A stretch of 64,000 bases of DNA from an uncultured Bacteroidales bacterium (GTDB lineage: Bacteria > Bacteroidota > Bacteroidia > Bacteroidales > Muribaculaceae), in the NCBI GenBank assembly GCA_947644715.1, contig CANSAP010000001.1, positions 1 through 64,000 of the forward strand, given 5' to 3'. How positions within the stretch are numbered: position 1 is the stretch's first letter; the number at the start of each line of letters is the position of its first letter. This document shows, in pieces, positions 7,881 through 17,471 of the stretch. A program made the position numbers and the translations under genes. The notes under the pieces were generated by a model, which searched no databases, had not been told where the DNA came from, and saw only the letters and a list, made by a program, of their open reading frames with translations.

Positions 7881-9698
7881 TTAATGCTTTGACGAATTAA
7901 GCATGTCATACCTAATCAAGTTGCCGGAAACCTTGCGCGCCATCCGCAGCCCCTCTGTAACCGAGTCAGGCACACCACCGTGCCCACCGACAGGCTGCCC
8001 CTGAGCACTCAAAGCAGTTCCGGGATGCGCCGACGAAAACACGCTCCTCCCAAGGCCATGCCATTCATAATTCCCGAGTCCGAGCAGATGAAGCATAGAC
8101 GTGAAAACATCCACCTGACCCATGACCTTCTCACTGCGACCCGGCAACGGCGAATTCAATATAACCAGCGGCACATAAAGCTCCTTGCTGACCATCCTCT
8201 GCCCTATTTCCGAACTGAGGCATTCCGCACGCCAATCAGCCAACCCTTCATGATCACCTGTGATAACCACCATAGTATCTTCCCAATCAGGGCGCGAACG
8301 CAGATAATCAATCAGTATGCCAAGGGATTCATCCGTGTAATGCGCAACCTGCATGTAGTCAGCCATAATCTCCGGAGTGCCCGGATGAATCTTCAGTTTC
8401 TTCTCAGAGTCAGGCAAACGGAACGGACCATGACCGGAATAAGTAACTAATTGCAGGAACACCGGTGCCCCCACAGGCCATAAATCTCCTCTTGATTTCA
8501 GTTTCTCGACACTCTGACGCATCAAAGCTCTATCACCGATATGCTTGCGGCCGGTGAAGTTATCCTCAACAATATAATCCGACCCGGTGATGAGTGTGTC
8601 CATACCCATCCCTCGAGCCACCAGCCCCTGATTCCAAACATACTCCTTATCTCCGGTCATGAGCATAGTGCGAGAGCCATGAGCCTGCTTGAGCGCTTTA
8701 TGGATAGAGGGATAGCTGTTGTTCGGATACATAGTGGCATACGTCCCGCTGCTCAACGGATAAAGCCCGGTCAGATTCAGCAACTGCCCGTCGATAGAGC
8801 GACCGTCAGCAGCCTGAGAAACCACATGCGGATTATAATAGGTTGCGGAATCACGCAGCGCCCTATTCAGATTAGGAGTAATCTCCTGTCCGTAATAATC
8901 AGTGCCGATCACCCAACTCTCCAAGGACTCGCAAAACACGAATACCAGATTGCGGGGAGCCTTGACACCCTCCGGCAAGCTCTCTATGCCCGGAAGACTC
9001 TCGACAAAACTGAGCGTGGCAGCCTCCTCCTCAGGAGTCAGCTTCTCATATGCCACCAAGGTGTCATACAGCAGATTGCCGAACACGGTGTACATGGCCG
9101 GAGTGCTGCGATAGGCATAAGCACTGTTGGAGACATAACGATACTGCTTCTTGAAAGCCTCAGCTCCGGGAAATGCAATTAGTGTGATGATGACCGGTAT
9201 GGCTAATGCACTCAAATACGCCATCTTCTTAGTGCGTGGCTCCGAAACTATCCGTGGTTGAAACTTGACAATCAGCCATATAGCCACACATGTTATCACC
9301 GGAAACACAAAGTCAGCCCAACGCAGTGATGCCCACACGCTGGGCATGAAGTCAGCCAAGTTGCCTGCATTCGTATAGCTCGACAACGGAATGGCATTGA
9401 AGTACGTGCGAGCATACATCAGATTGGCCAATAACAGAAAATCCAATAAAACCAATAACAATACTTCCAGCCATCGACACCGACATATCACATAAGGCAA
9501 TGTGAATATAAGCGACATCAGCACTGCGCTGACATATAGCGGGAAGTGCGAAAAAGGCGTGAAGGTGGTCCATGAGCACCACAACACATTAAATGCAATA
9601 AAGGTCAGGAAAAATGCGCCTGCGAAAATGCCGGTTCCCAAATCCCAGGAAAAGAACCAACTGAAAAATCTCTGAATCTGCGTTTTGAGTTTAGCCAT
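7881..9698 (-). CDS. LtaS-like membrane sulfatase/phosphotransferase
   Basis: A protein of about 605 aa. Roughly the first 200 residues hold five or so membrane helices; the rest is an alkaline-phosphatase/sulfatase-fold domain facing the periplasm, with FCESLESWV, DGRSIDGQ (candidate nucleophile Ser), YSGHGPF and GDHEGL metal-binding motifs. The architecture matches lipoteichoic-acid-synthase and phosphoethanolamine/phosphoglycerol transferase relatives. Gram-negative members modify lipids or glycans; the true donor and acceptor are unknown. The ATG at 9698 (MAKLKTQ) is chosen over an upstream one at 9758 because the extra residues overlap a terminator hairpin. Confidence 0.83.
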   Translation of the reverse strand: MAKLKTQIQRFFSWFFSWDLGTGIFAGAFFLTFIAFNVLWCSWTTFTPFSHFPLYVSAVLMSLIFTLPYVICRCRWLEVLLLVLLDFLLLANLMYARTYFNAIPLSSYTNAGNLADFMPSVWASLRWADFVFPVITCVAIWLIVKFQPRIVSEPRTKKMAYLSALAIPVIITLIAFPGAEAFKKQYRYVSNSAYAYRSTPAMYTVFGNLLYDTLVAYEKLTPEEEAATLSFVESLPGIESLPEGVKAPRNLVFVFCESLESWVIGTDYYGQEITPNLNRALRDSATYYNPHVVSQAADGRSIDGQLLNLTGLYPLSSGTYATMYPNNSYPSIHKALKQAHGSRTMLMTGDKEYVWNQGLVARGMGMDTLITGSDYIVEDNFTGRKHIGDRALMRQSVEKLKSRGDLWPVGAPVFLQLVTYSGHGPFRLPDSEKKLKIHPGTPEIMADYMQVAHYTDESLGILIDYLRSRPDWEDTMVVITGDHEGLADWRAECLSSEIGQRMVSKELYVPLVILNSPLPGRSEKVMGQVDVFTSMLHLLGLGNYEWHGLGRSVFSSAHPGTALSAQGQPVGGHGGVPDSVTEGLRMARKVSGNLIRYDMLNSSKH

Positions 9699-9704
9699 AA
9701 ATAA

Positions 9705-9715
9705 GAGTGTGTCTA
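9705..9715 (-). repeat. TAGACACACTC leader element, copy 1
   Basis: On the minus strand TAGACACACTC lies 6 nt upstream of the LtaS-like start. The identical 11-mer occurs in the leaders of folD (34724-34734) and the RSH gene (39888-39898), always in the sense direction. Confidence 0.5.
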
Positions 9716-9727
9716 TAAATAAAAGAC

Positions 9728-9768
9728 GGGGGATAACCACACCCTGATGCGGATGCAAATTATCCCCC
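9728..9768 (-). terminator. Hairpin terminator after the M13 peptidase
   Basis: GGGGGATAA (9728-9736) and TTATCCCCC (9760-9768) form a perfect 9-bp stem with a 23-nt loop. In the minus direction it is followed by GTCTTTTATTTAT. It lies 23 nt past the M13 peptidase stop. Confidence 0.65.
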
Positions 9769-9790
9769 GATATTAGGGTACGCTAATGTT

Positions 9791-11836
9791 TTACCAGATT
9801 ACGATGCGCTCTGACTCGGGACGGAACATCTTGTCACCCTCCTTGATGTCAAATGCACGGAAGAACGGAGCGAGGTTACGCAGAGAAACGTTGACGCGGT
9901 TCTCACCCAGTGAGTGAACATCGCCGGTGGTCAGAGAAAGAATCTCAGCATCACGGATGTTCTGAGCCCACAGATTAGCATAGTTCATATAGAACACCTG
10001 CTCCGGAGTCAGACCATCAATGAGAGCCTCCTGGCTATTGATGTCAACACCCTTCTTCTTCTGAGAATCGAGGAAAGCAGTGTAAGCCACATTCAGACCA
10101 CCCTGGTCAGCAATGTTCTCGCCGAGTGTGTACTGACCGTTGGCATGCACGCCGGGAAGAACCTCAACCTCATCAAACTGAGCCACGAGACCCTGAGTCA
10201 TGCTCTGGAATGCAGCAGCATCCTCGGGAGTCCACCAGTTAACCATATTGCCTTCAGCATCAAACTGGCTGCCCTGGTCATCAAAACCATGAGTCATCTC
10301 ATGACCGATTACTACACCGATACCACCATAGTTCTCAGCGTCAGAAGCCTCAGGATCAAAGAAGGGAGCCTGAAGGATGCCGGCGGGGAATACGATTTCG
10401 TTAGCCATGGGGTTATAATAGGCATTGATAGTCTGAGGAGTCATGCCCCACTCAGTCTTGTCAACAGGCTTGCCCCACTTGGCGAGCTGCTTGCGGGCGT
10501 GCCACATGGATGCGTTGTGCATGTTGTCCCAATAAGATGCTTCGGGATCAATGTCAAGAGTAGCGTAATCCTCCCACTTGTCGGGATAACCGATTTTCAC
10601 GGTAAACGAATTCAGCTTCTTGAGGGCCTGAAGCTTGGTCTCATCGCTCATCCAGGGAAGATTGATGATGTGCTTGCCAAGAGCTGTGCGAAGATTCTCC
10701 ACCAGCTCAAGCATATACTGCTTGGAGCTTTCAGGGAAGTACTGCTCAACATACAGCTCACCGATAGCCTCGCCAAGACGACCTTCGGTAGCACCCAGTG
10801 CGCGCTTCCAGCGGGGACGCTGCTGGCTCACACCGCTCATCACCTTGCTGAACTCGAAGGAGGTGTCAGTGAATTTGTCGCTCAGATAGGGAGACGCACT
10901 GCTAACGATTTCCCAGAGATAGAGGTCCTTCTTCTCGCGGTCAGTCATCTTGCTGTAAAGGTTGGCACCCTGAGCCACAGTGTTGATTTCAGTCACAATC
11001 ATATCTGAGGGGGTGTCGATATCCATCGTCTCCTTGAAGAAACGGTCCCAAGGCATGTTGGGATACATCTGCTTGAGCTGCTCAAAGCTGCGGGGATTGT
11101 ACATCGCAGCGATGTTGCGGCTCTCCTCACGGGTCCAAGTGGAGTCGGCAAGCAGAGTCTCATATTTGATTACATTCTTCATGATGCGCTGAGCATCCTT
11201 CTTGGAGAAGCCGGCATTCTGCATCTGAGCCACAATCAGCTTCTTGTAAGCCTCAAGCACCTCTTTGTTGCGCTTGTCGCTCTTCAGATAGTAGTCACGG
11301 TCACCGAGGCCAAGAGGTGCTCCGGAAACGTACATGGCATACTCATTAGAGTTAACCAAATTCTCCTGAGGACCTGCTCCGATGAAGGGGCTTGCATATT
11401 CGCGGTGCATGAGAAGGAAGAGGTCTTCCATTCCATCAGGCTTGGTGTCCTGAATCTGCTTGAGAAGAGCCTGAATAGGCTGTGCTCCCATTGCGTTGCG
11501 ACGCACGGAGTCCATGCCCTGCTCATAGAGAGTGGAAACCTTCTGTGCAATCGTGCCGCGAGTGGGATTCGTTGCTGCAAGACCCATCACAATGCGCTGC
11601 ACGCGGTTATTGCTGGAGTCGCTCAACACATTGAATGAGCCATAGCGAGCATGCTCCTCAGAGAGCGGATTAGCTTCCTGCCAACCTTTCACAACATGGT
11701 GATAGAAGTCAGTCTTCGGAGAAATCGAGGGATCGATGTAAGCCTTGTTCAGGCTCTTCAGATGCTCCTCAGCCTGAGCGCCGGCTGCCAATGACAGAAG
11801 AGCAGCGCCCAAGAGTGCTTTGGTGTGTAACTTCAT
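9791..11836 (-). CDS. M13-family zinc metallopeptidase (neprilysin/PepO-like)
   Basis: A 681-aa secreted peptidase. A signal peptide covers residues 1-22 (cleavage near AGAQA). The N-terminal all-helical M13 domain is followed by the catalytic half with HEMTH at about 511-515 and GENIADQGG near 568, the family's zinc ligands and supporting Asp/Glu motif, and a short C-terminal end (RPESERIVIW). The usual full length is 670-700 aa, so it is complete. It should cleave short peptides outside the cytoplasm. It follows the isochorismate synthase gene by 28 nt. Confidence 0.95.
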   Translation of the reverse strand: MKLHTKALLGAALLSLAAGAQAEEHLKSLNKAYIDPSISPKTDFYHHVVKGWQEANPLSEEHARYGSFNVLSDSSNNRVQRIVMGLAATNPTRGTIAQKVSTLYEQGMDSVRRNAMGAQPIQALLKQIQDTKPDGMEDLFLLMHREYASPFIGAGPQENLVNSNEYAMYVSGAPLGLGDRDYYLKSDKRNKEVLEAYKKLIVAQMQNAGFSKKDAQRIMKNVIKYETLLADSTWTREESRNIAAMYNPRSFEQLKQMYPNMPWDRFFKETMDIDTPSDMIVTEINTVAQGANLYSKMTDREKKDLYLWEIVSSASPYLSDKFTDTSFEFSKVMSGVSQQRPRWKRALGATEGRLGEAIGELYVEQYFPESSKQYMLELVENLRTALGKHIINLPWMSDETKLQALKKLNSFTVKIGYPDKWEDYATLDIDPEASYWDNMHNASMWHARKQLAKWGKPVDKTEWGMTPQTINAYYNPMANEIVFPAGILQAPFFDPEASDAENYGGIGVVIGHEMTHGFDDQGSQFDAEGNMVNWWTPEDAAAFQSMTQGLVAQFDEVEVLPGVHANGQYTLGENIADQGGLNVAYTAFLDSQKKKGVDINSQEALIDGLTPEQVFYMNYANLWAQNIRDAEILSLTTGDVHSLGENRVNVSLRNLAPFFRAFDIKEGDKMFRPESERIVIW

Positions 11837-11864
11837 GATTAGTTTTAATATTAGGGTTATTAAT

Positions 11865-12821
11865 TCAGTTAATTACATTTAACAGTGTGGAGGCTTTGAC
11901 GCAGGTCTCCTCCCATTCCTTCTCCGGCACAGAGGCATGAGTGATACCCCCTCCGGAATATATCGTGACCTCTCCTGAGGCCGAGACTTTCATACAGCGC
12001 AATGTGACATACAGCTCCCGGAAATCCTGAGAACACAATCCGAAGAAGCCCGCATAATACTCTCGCGGCGCAGACTCCACCTCATCTATTTGGCGCAATG
12101 CCCGCTGACGCGGATACCCCGCCACCGCCGGTGTGGGAGACAACTTTTCAGCCACAGCCAGAGCAGATCCGGCAGGAGCCTCAGCCGTTATCAGACTGCA
12201 TATGTGCTCCACCGGCCCGGCCTTTCGACTCCCGGTCTCTGCAACCTCCGGATGCAAGCCGCAATTGCGAAGCTCATCGAGAATAAATTCTGTCACAATG
12301 GCTTGCTCCTCAATGTTTTTTGCATCCCACTCTTCAGCAGTTCCCCCAGCCGGACGTGTACCTGCCAAGGACATCGTCGAAAGTTTCTGATTGTCAGCCT
12401 TTAACAGCAACTCAGGAGTAGCTCCTATCCAAAACGAATCTCCATCCTGCCAAGCATAAACTGCAGCATCAGGATAACGTGAACAGAGCCTGCCGAATAT
12501 ATCTTCAACCGAAGCTTCGGTTGTTGCATGTATCTGTCTGCAAATAACGGTCTTACCCCCCTCAGTCTTTAGGCTGTCAATCAAGCGGGTCAGACCTGCA
12601 CAATAGGCATCTTTACCTGCCTCGCCAAACTCAAACACCTTTGATTCAGCATCGGCAACTGCAGGCTCCGACAAAGGGAAACGCTCAATTATACTGTAAC
12701 ACTTGGCACGCTCATTGAACCGAGCCAGAACAAAACACTCAGAGCAGTCCCCATCCCCCTCCACCTCTATACAAGTGAAGCGCTCAGGAAACTGCCCGGG
12801 CAAGCGCAAAAGCACCTTCAT
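11865..12821 (-). CDS. menF: Isochorismate synthase (MenF/EntC family)
   Basis: About 318 aa. Converts chorismate to isochorismate, the entry step to menaquinone in Bacteroidota. The chorismate-binding domain is recognised by LSPTPAVAGYPRQRA, YYAGFFG and the C-terminal YSGGGITHASVPEKEWEET segment. It is shorter than E. coli MenF (about 430 aa) because the N-terminal part is reduced, as in other Bacteroidota. The ATG at 12821 gives a 10-nt gap after rimO; a longer frame from 12878 would overlap rimO by 47 nt. No other men gene is in the window, so a siderophore role (EntC) cannot be excluded but lacks neighbours. Confidence 0.85.
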   Translation of the reverse strand: MKVLLRLPGQFPERFTCIEVEGDGDCSECFVLARFNERAKCYSIIERFPLSEPAVADAESKVFEFGEAGKDAYCAGLTRLIDSLKTEGGKTVICRQIHATTEASVEDIFGRLCSRYPDAAVYAWQDGDSFWIGATPELLLKADNQKLSTMSLAGTRPAGGTAEEWDAKNIEEQAIVTEFILDELRNCGLHPEVAETGSRKAGPVEHICSLITAEAPAGSALAVAEKLSPTPAVAGYPRQRALRQIDEVESAPREYYAGFFGLCSQDFRELYVTLRCMKVSASGEVTIYSGGGITHASVPEKEWEETCVKASTLLNVIN

Positions 12822-12831
12822 CGGTAATATT

Positions 12832-14151
12832 TCATTGCTCAAGCTCCGCATATAGGTCGTAAGGCATAACGTCCACAATCTTCACTCTCACAAACTCTCC
12901 GGGCACAGGTGCCGTACAGCCTTCAGCGACACTGACATGTACCTGCAAATCCACTTCGGGAGAATCCCATTCGGTGCGTGCAAGCAACTCTCCATCCTCA
13001 TCACCTTCAATGAGAACTTCAATAGTCTCACCAATCAACTTTTCATTTAAGGAAAGCGATATTCTCTCGTGATAATCAAGAAGTTGGTCTCTACGCTCCT
13101 CCTTAACATCCTGCGGAACATCATCCGATAGATGCCGAGCAGCCCAAGTTCCCTCCTCCTCGCTGTAAGCAAAGACTCCGAGACGGTCAAACCGAACTGT
13201 CTTCACAAACTCTTCCAGCTCCCGGAACTCATCTTCACCCTCCCCCGGAAAACCGGTCATGAGAGTAGTACGCAAGCGAATCCCGGGCACTTCGTGGCGA
13301 ATGCGCTCTATGAGCGCCATTGTCTCCTCCTTATTGATGTGACGGCGCATGGAGTCAAGCACCGGAGTCGAAATATGCTGCAAAGCTATATCAAGATAGT
13401 TGCAGACATTCGGTCGCCTCCGCATGACCTCGAGCACATCATAGGGGAAATTCACCGGATACGCATAATGTAAACGAATCCACCGGACACCCTCGATATC
13501 AGCCATGCGGTCAATCAGGGTTGCCAACTGCAACTGCTTGCCGGGCAAATCTGTGCCATAGGCACTCAAATCCTGTGCAATTACATTAAACTCACGCACA
13601 CCCTCAGAGGCAAGCTGACGCACTTCGCTGAGAATCTCGTCAACAGGGCGTGATTTATGCCTGCCGGTGATTAGCGGAATGGCACAATAAGCACACATGC
13701 GGTTGCAGCCCTCAGAGATTTTTATGTACGCACTGAACGGAGGTGTAGTCAAAGTTCTCTCCCAAGGGCGCAGACGCTCCACCTGCTCTCTGCGGTCAGG
13801 CAGAAGGTCTACAATCCGGTCCCAGTTAAACTTACCGAACCAGCCGTCAACCTCTTCAATCTCAGCTTTAAGTTCACCGAGATAGCGCTCACTAAGGCAG
13901 CCCATTACATACAACGAGCCGATATCACCGGCCTGTTTTGCCTCACATAAGCCCAGAATCATCTCAATGCTCTCCTGCTTGGCATCGCCGATGAAGCCAC
14001 ATGTATTGACCACCACGACCTCTCCACTCACGTCATGGGCATCATGGTGCATCTCATAGCCCTTAGCGGCCAGACGGCGCATCAGTCGCTCGGAATCCAC
14101 CAGATTCTTCGAGCAACCCATTGTGATAATATCTATGCGAGCCGGTGTCAT
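12832..14151 (-). CDS. rimO: Ribosomal protein S12 methylthiotransferase RimO
   Basis: A 439-aa radical-SAM methylthiotransferase that adds a methylthio group to an Asp of ribosomal protein S12. Domains in order: UPF0004 (TMGCSKNLVDSERLMRRL near residue 10), radical SAM with the CNRMCAYC cluster motif and RHKSR, and a C-terminal TRAM domain (about 370-438). The DLSAYGTDL segment fits RimO rather than MiaB. It overlaps ftsY by 4 nt and precedes menF by 10 nt, consistent with one transcript. Confidence 0.95.
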   Translation of the reverse strand: MTPARIDIITMGCSKNLVDSERLMRRLAAKGYEMHHDAHDVSGEVVVVNTCGFIGDAKQESIEMILGLCEAKQAGDIGSLYVMGCLSERYLGELKAEIEEVDGWFGKFNWDRIVDLLPDRREQVERLRPWERTLTTPPFSAYIKISEGCNRMCAYCAIPLITGRHKSRPVDEILSEVRQLASEGVREFNVIAQDLSAYGTDLPGKQLQLATLIDRMADIEGVRWIRLHYAYPVNFPYDVLEVMRRRPNVCNYLDIALQHISTPVLDSMRRHINKEETMALIERIRHEVPGIRLRTTLMTGFPGEGEDEFRELEEFVKTVRFDRLGVFAYSEEEGTWAARHLSDDVPQDVKEERRDQLLDYHERISLSLNEKLIGETIEVLIEGDEDGELLARTEWDSPEVDLQVHVSVAEGCTAPVPGEFVRVKIVDVMPYDLYAELEQ

Positions 14152-15125
14152 TTAAGGTCGTCGGTTGAGAACAGAGTTTTCACAAACTCCTCACGGTCGA
14201 ATATTTGGAGATGGTCAATACCCTCGCCCACTCCTATATATTTAACCGGAATCTGCATCTGATCAGAAATGCCGATTACCACACCACCCTTAGCGGTGCC
14301 ATCCAATTTTGTCACAGCCAAGGCATTTACCTCAGTAGCCTTTACGAACTGGCGAGCCTGTTCATAGGCGTTTTGACCCGTGGAGGCATCAAGCACGAGA
14401 AGCACCTCCTGCGGGGCCTCCGGCACAAACTTACGGATAGAGTTCTTGATTTTAGTCAGCTCATTCATCAGGCCGATTTTGTTATGCAGACGACCGGCCG
14501 TGTCAATAATCACGACATCGGCATTCACTGCCTTTGCATGTTGCAGTGTGTCGAATGCTACCGCTGCCGGGTCAGAATTCATCTTCTGCTTAACCAACGG
14601 CACTCCGGCTCTCTCAGCCCACACCTCAAGCTGCTCGATTGCTGCTGCACGGAAAGTATCAGCTGCACCCAGCACCACCTTGGCGCCCGCCTGCTTATAT
14701 TGGTTTGCCAGCTTGCCAATCGTTGTGGTCTTACCCACACCATTGACTCCTACGACCATTATGACGTAAGGATGTCCTTGCCCTTGCGGCACTGAAAAAT
14801 CAGCCGTTCCGGTCTCACCTTTGGTGTTCTCAGCCAGCATAGCCGCAATCTCTTCTGCGAGCAGGTCGCGCAGCTCGGAAGAGTTCATATACTTATCGCG
14901 GGAGACACGCTCCTGAATACGCTCAATTATCTTGAGAGTGGTTTCCACGCCCACATCACTGGAAATAAAAGCTTCCTCCAGCCGGTCAAGCACCTCATCA
15001 TCAATTTTGCTTTTGCCGGCCACGGCACGTGAAATCTTGCTCCACACCCCCTCTTTTGTCTTCTGAAGGCCGGAGTCAAGCTGCTGTTTCTTCTCGCGAG
15101 AAAATATTTTCTTAAAAAATCCCAT
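14148..15125 (-). CDS. ftsY: Signal recognition particle receptor FtsY
   Basis: A 325-aa SRP-type GTPase that docks ribosome-SRP complexes at the membrane. A short basic N-terminus (FFKKIFSREKK) replaces the long acidic A domain of E. coli. The NG domain shows GVNGVGKTTTIGKLA (P-loop), DTAGR and TKLDGTAKGG. Its partner Ffh is encoded at 33371-34708. Heads the ftsY-rimO-menF cluster and has a divergent promoter shared with the M3 peptidase region. Confidence 0.97.
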   Translation of the reverse strand: MGFFKKIFSREKKQQLDSGLQKTKEGVWSKISRAVAGKSKIDDEVLDRLEEAFISSDVGVETTLKIIERIQERVSRDKYMNSSELRDLLAEEIAAMLAENTKGETGTADFSVPQGQGHPYVIMVVGVNGVGKTTTIGKLANQYKQAGAKVVLGAADTFRAAAIEQLEVWAERAGVPLVKQKMNSDPAAVAFDTLQHAKAVNADVVIIDTAGRLHNKIGLMNELTKIKNSIRKFVPEAPQEVLLVLDASTGQNAYEQARQFVKATEVNALAVTKLDGTAKGGVVIGISDQMQIPVKYIGVGEGIDHLQIFDREEFVKTLFSTDDLK

Positions 15126-15148
15126 AAGGTATCTTTGTAATTACAATG

Positions 15149-15180
15149 CAAAGGTAACAATTATTTTTAAGGTAGCGAAA
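15149..15180 (-). promoter_or_regulatory. Promoter for ftsY
   Basis: TACCTTTG on the minus strand (15156 to 15149) with a TTTT -33 element (15180 to 15177) 20 bp upstream. The leader would be about 18 nt. Confidence 0.6.
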
Positions 15181-15206
15181 AAACATCGGCAAATTAGCCC
15201 TGAGAA

Positions 15207-15238
15207 TTTGGTGGAATGGCGGGTAATTGCTACCTTTG
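15207..15238 (+). promoter_or_regulatory. Promoter for the M3 peptidase gene
   Basis: TTTG (15207-15210) and TACCTTTG (15231-15238) are spaced by 20 bp, a full match to the Bacteroidota consensus. The ATG is at 15266. It is divergent from the ftsY promoter. Confidence 0.75.
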
Positions 15239-15265
15239 CCAAAAATCACACACATATTTCATTCC

Positions 15266-17404
15266 ATGAAAAAAATTATTGGCGGCGCTGTTGCCGCACT
15301 TACGCTTATGACAGCACCTGTTATGCAGGCACGCACCAATCCGCTCACGGTGCCCTCCACCCTTGAGCGCAGTGCAGTGCCTTTTGACCAGATTCAAGTC
15401 AATGATTACGAAGAGGCCATTCGTCAGGCCATCGCGGAGCAGAACCAAGCCATTGATGCCATCACGATGCAACGCAGTGTTCCCACGTTTGAGAACACCA
15501 TCCAGGCATTGGAACGCAGCGGCTACCAACTCAACCATACAATACTGATTCTCAGCAATCTGGAGCACGCTCTCGGCGCCCCCGAACTTCAGGACATGAT
15601 GACTAAAGTGATGCCCATGCTCACCGAGCATTCCACCTCCATCATGCTCAACGAAGCCCTTTGGCAGCGCGTAAAGCAAGTATATGAGAACCGTGACCTC
15701 GACACTTCACTCACCCCTGAAGACCGTCGACTCATTGAGGAAACCTATAATGATTTCGTCGACAACGGCGCCAACCTCGAAGGGGAGGCACGCGAACGCT
15801 ACCGCAAGCTCACCAACGAACTTAGCGACCTTCAGGTGAAATTCTCTCAGAACGTCACCAACGACATGGCAAACCCCTCACGTCGTCTTTGGCTCACCCG
15901 CGACCAACTCGCAGGTCTGCCTGAATCAGCTATCGCTGCTGCACGACAGGAAGCTGCCGAGGCTCTTGCTGCCGAGGGCAAAGCCGACGACGGAAGCCAA
16001 TACCTCTTCACCGTCTTCTTCCCCTCCTACTCCCCCTTCATGAAATATCTGGACAACCGCGACCTGCGCCGTCAGATGTATCAGCTCTACAACACCAGGA
16101 ACGTAGGTGGAGAATATGACAACATGCAGCTGCTGAAAGACATCGTCAATGTGCGTCTGGAGCTGGCTCAACTCTTTGGCTATTCCAATTATGCCGACTA
16201 CACTCTTGGTCGCCGCATGGCCAAGAATGCAGGCAATGTCCGCAAAATGCTTGACGAGCTGGCTGATGCCTACCGTCAGCCCATGCAAAACGAACTGGCT
16301 GAAATCACTGAGTTCGCACGCAAGAGTCAAGGTGCAGACTTCAACCTTGAAGCTTGGGACTATTCTTATTGGGCTGACAAACTCAAGAACGAAAAGTATG
16401 CCTTCAACGACGAAGACATGCGCCCCTACTTTGAGCTTGACAACACCATCAACGGTGTGTTCGGACTGGCCGGCAGCCTCTATGGCTATAAGTTTAAGGA
16501 GAACAAGAATATCCCCACCTACCATGCTGACGTGAAAGCCTATGACGTGCTCGACAAGAAGGGCAACCTCATCGGCGTTCTTTATACCGACTTCTACTAC
16601 CGCCCCGGCAAAGCTCCCGGCGCTTGGATGACCGAATATGTTGGTGAGTCAATCGACGACAACGGCACCCGCACACTTCCTCTCATCTCCATAGTCATGA
16701 ACTTCTCAAAGCCCACCGGCAACGAGCCTGCACTTCTCACGCCCTATGAAGTTGAGACATTCCTTCATGAGTTTGGACATGCTCTGCATGGCCTCTCCGG
16801 TCAGGCAAAATACGAGACCCTCGGAGGCACTAACGTATATCGCGACTTCGTGGAACTCTTCTCTCAGTTCAACGAGAACTATCTGACCCAGCAGAAATTC
16901 CTTGACAGCTTCGCCAAGCACTACAAGACCGGCAAGAAGATGCCCAAAGCTCTGATTGACAAGTTCATCAAGGCAAGCCAGTATGGCGCAGCCTACGCAT
17001 GCATGCGTCAGCTCAACTTTGGCAACCTCGATATGGCTTATCACAGCATCACCTCTCCGCTGCGCGCCAGCCAGGATGTGGCTGCATTCGAGGCAGAAGC
17101 TATCGAACCCGTTAAACTTTTCAATGCCCCTGAAGGCACCGTAATCAGCCCCTCTTTCGGGCACATCTTCTCCGGCGGCTATGCAGCCGGCTATTATGGT
17201 TACAAATGGGCCGAGCAGCTCGATGCCGATGCATTTGCAGCCTTCCTCGAAAGCGGTAACATCTACGACCCCAAGACCGCTGCAAAATTCCTGAAGATGC
17301 TCCAAAGCGGCAATACGGTTGATCCGGAAGTCCTCTACGAAGAATTCCGCGGTCGCCCCGCAACAGTGGACGCTCTCCTCGTGCGCGACGGCATCAAAAA
17401 GTAA
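15266..17404 (+). CDS. M3-family zinc metallopeptidase (peptidyl-dipeptidase Dcp-like), exported
   Basis: About 712 aa from the ATG at 15266 (MKKIIGGAV). A signal peptide of about 22 residues ends near VMQA, so this copy is periplasmic or exported, unlike many cytosolic M3 enzymes. HEFGH at residues 501-505 plus the downstream Glu in YRDFVELFSQF form the zinc site. Length is typical of Dcp/oligopeptidase A. It releases dipeptides or degrades oligopeptides. An in-frame ATG at 15227 lies within the promoter -7 element and is rejected. Confidence 0.93.
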   Translation: MKKIIGGAVAALTLMTAPVMQARTNPLTVPSTLERSAVPFDQIQVNDYEEAIRQAIAEQNQAIDAITMQRSVPTFENTIQALERSGYQLNHTILILSNLEHALGAPELQDMMTKVMPMLTEHSTSIMLNEALWQRVKQVYENRDLDTSLTPEDRRLIEETYNDFVDNGANLEGEARERYRKLTNELSDLQVKFSQNVTNDMANPSRRLWLTRDQLAGLPESAIAAARQEAAEALAAEGKADDGSQYLFTVFFPSYSPFMKYLDNRDLRRQMYQLYNTRNVGGEYDNMQLLKDIVNVRLELAQLFGYSNYADYTLGRRMAKNAGNVRKMLDELADAYRQPMQNELAEITEFARKSQGADFNLEAWDYSYWADKLKNEKYAFNDEDMRPYFELDNTINGVFGLAGSLYGYKFKENKNIPTYHADVKAYDVLDKKGNLIGVLYTDFYYRPGKAPGAWMTEYVGESIDDNGTRTLPLISIVMNFSKPTGNEPALLTPYEVETFLHEFGHALHGLSGQAKYETLGGTNVYRDFVELFSQFNENYLTQQKFLDSFAKHYKTGKKMPKALIDKFIKASQYGAAYACMRQLNFGNLDMAYHSITSPLRASQDVAAFEAEAIEPVKLFNAPEGTVISPSFGHIFSGGYAAGYYGYKWAEQLDADAFAAFLESGNIYDPKTAAKFLKMLQSGNTVDPEVLYEEFRGRPATVDALLVRDGIKK

Positions 17405-17425
17405 GATAAACATTCCTTCACCTCT

Positions 17426-17453
17426 GCACCCCCGCTCCCCGATGCGGGGGTGC
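17426..17453 (+). terminator. GC-rich hairpin between the M3 peptidase and pyrC
   Basis: GCACCCCCGC (17426-17435) and GCGGGGGTGC (17444-17453) form a perfect 10-bp stem with an 8-nt loop, 22 nt after the stop codon. A weak T-rich run follows. It may attenuate read-through into pyrC, whose ATG is only 19 nt away. Confidence 0.6.
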
Positions 17454-17471
17454 ATTCTATTTCGATTAACA

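Noticed and set aside
9914-11008. Long plus-strand open frame (364 codons)
   Set aside because: It is antisense to a complete M13 peptidase, has no family motif or promoter, and reflects codon bias of the real gene.
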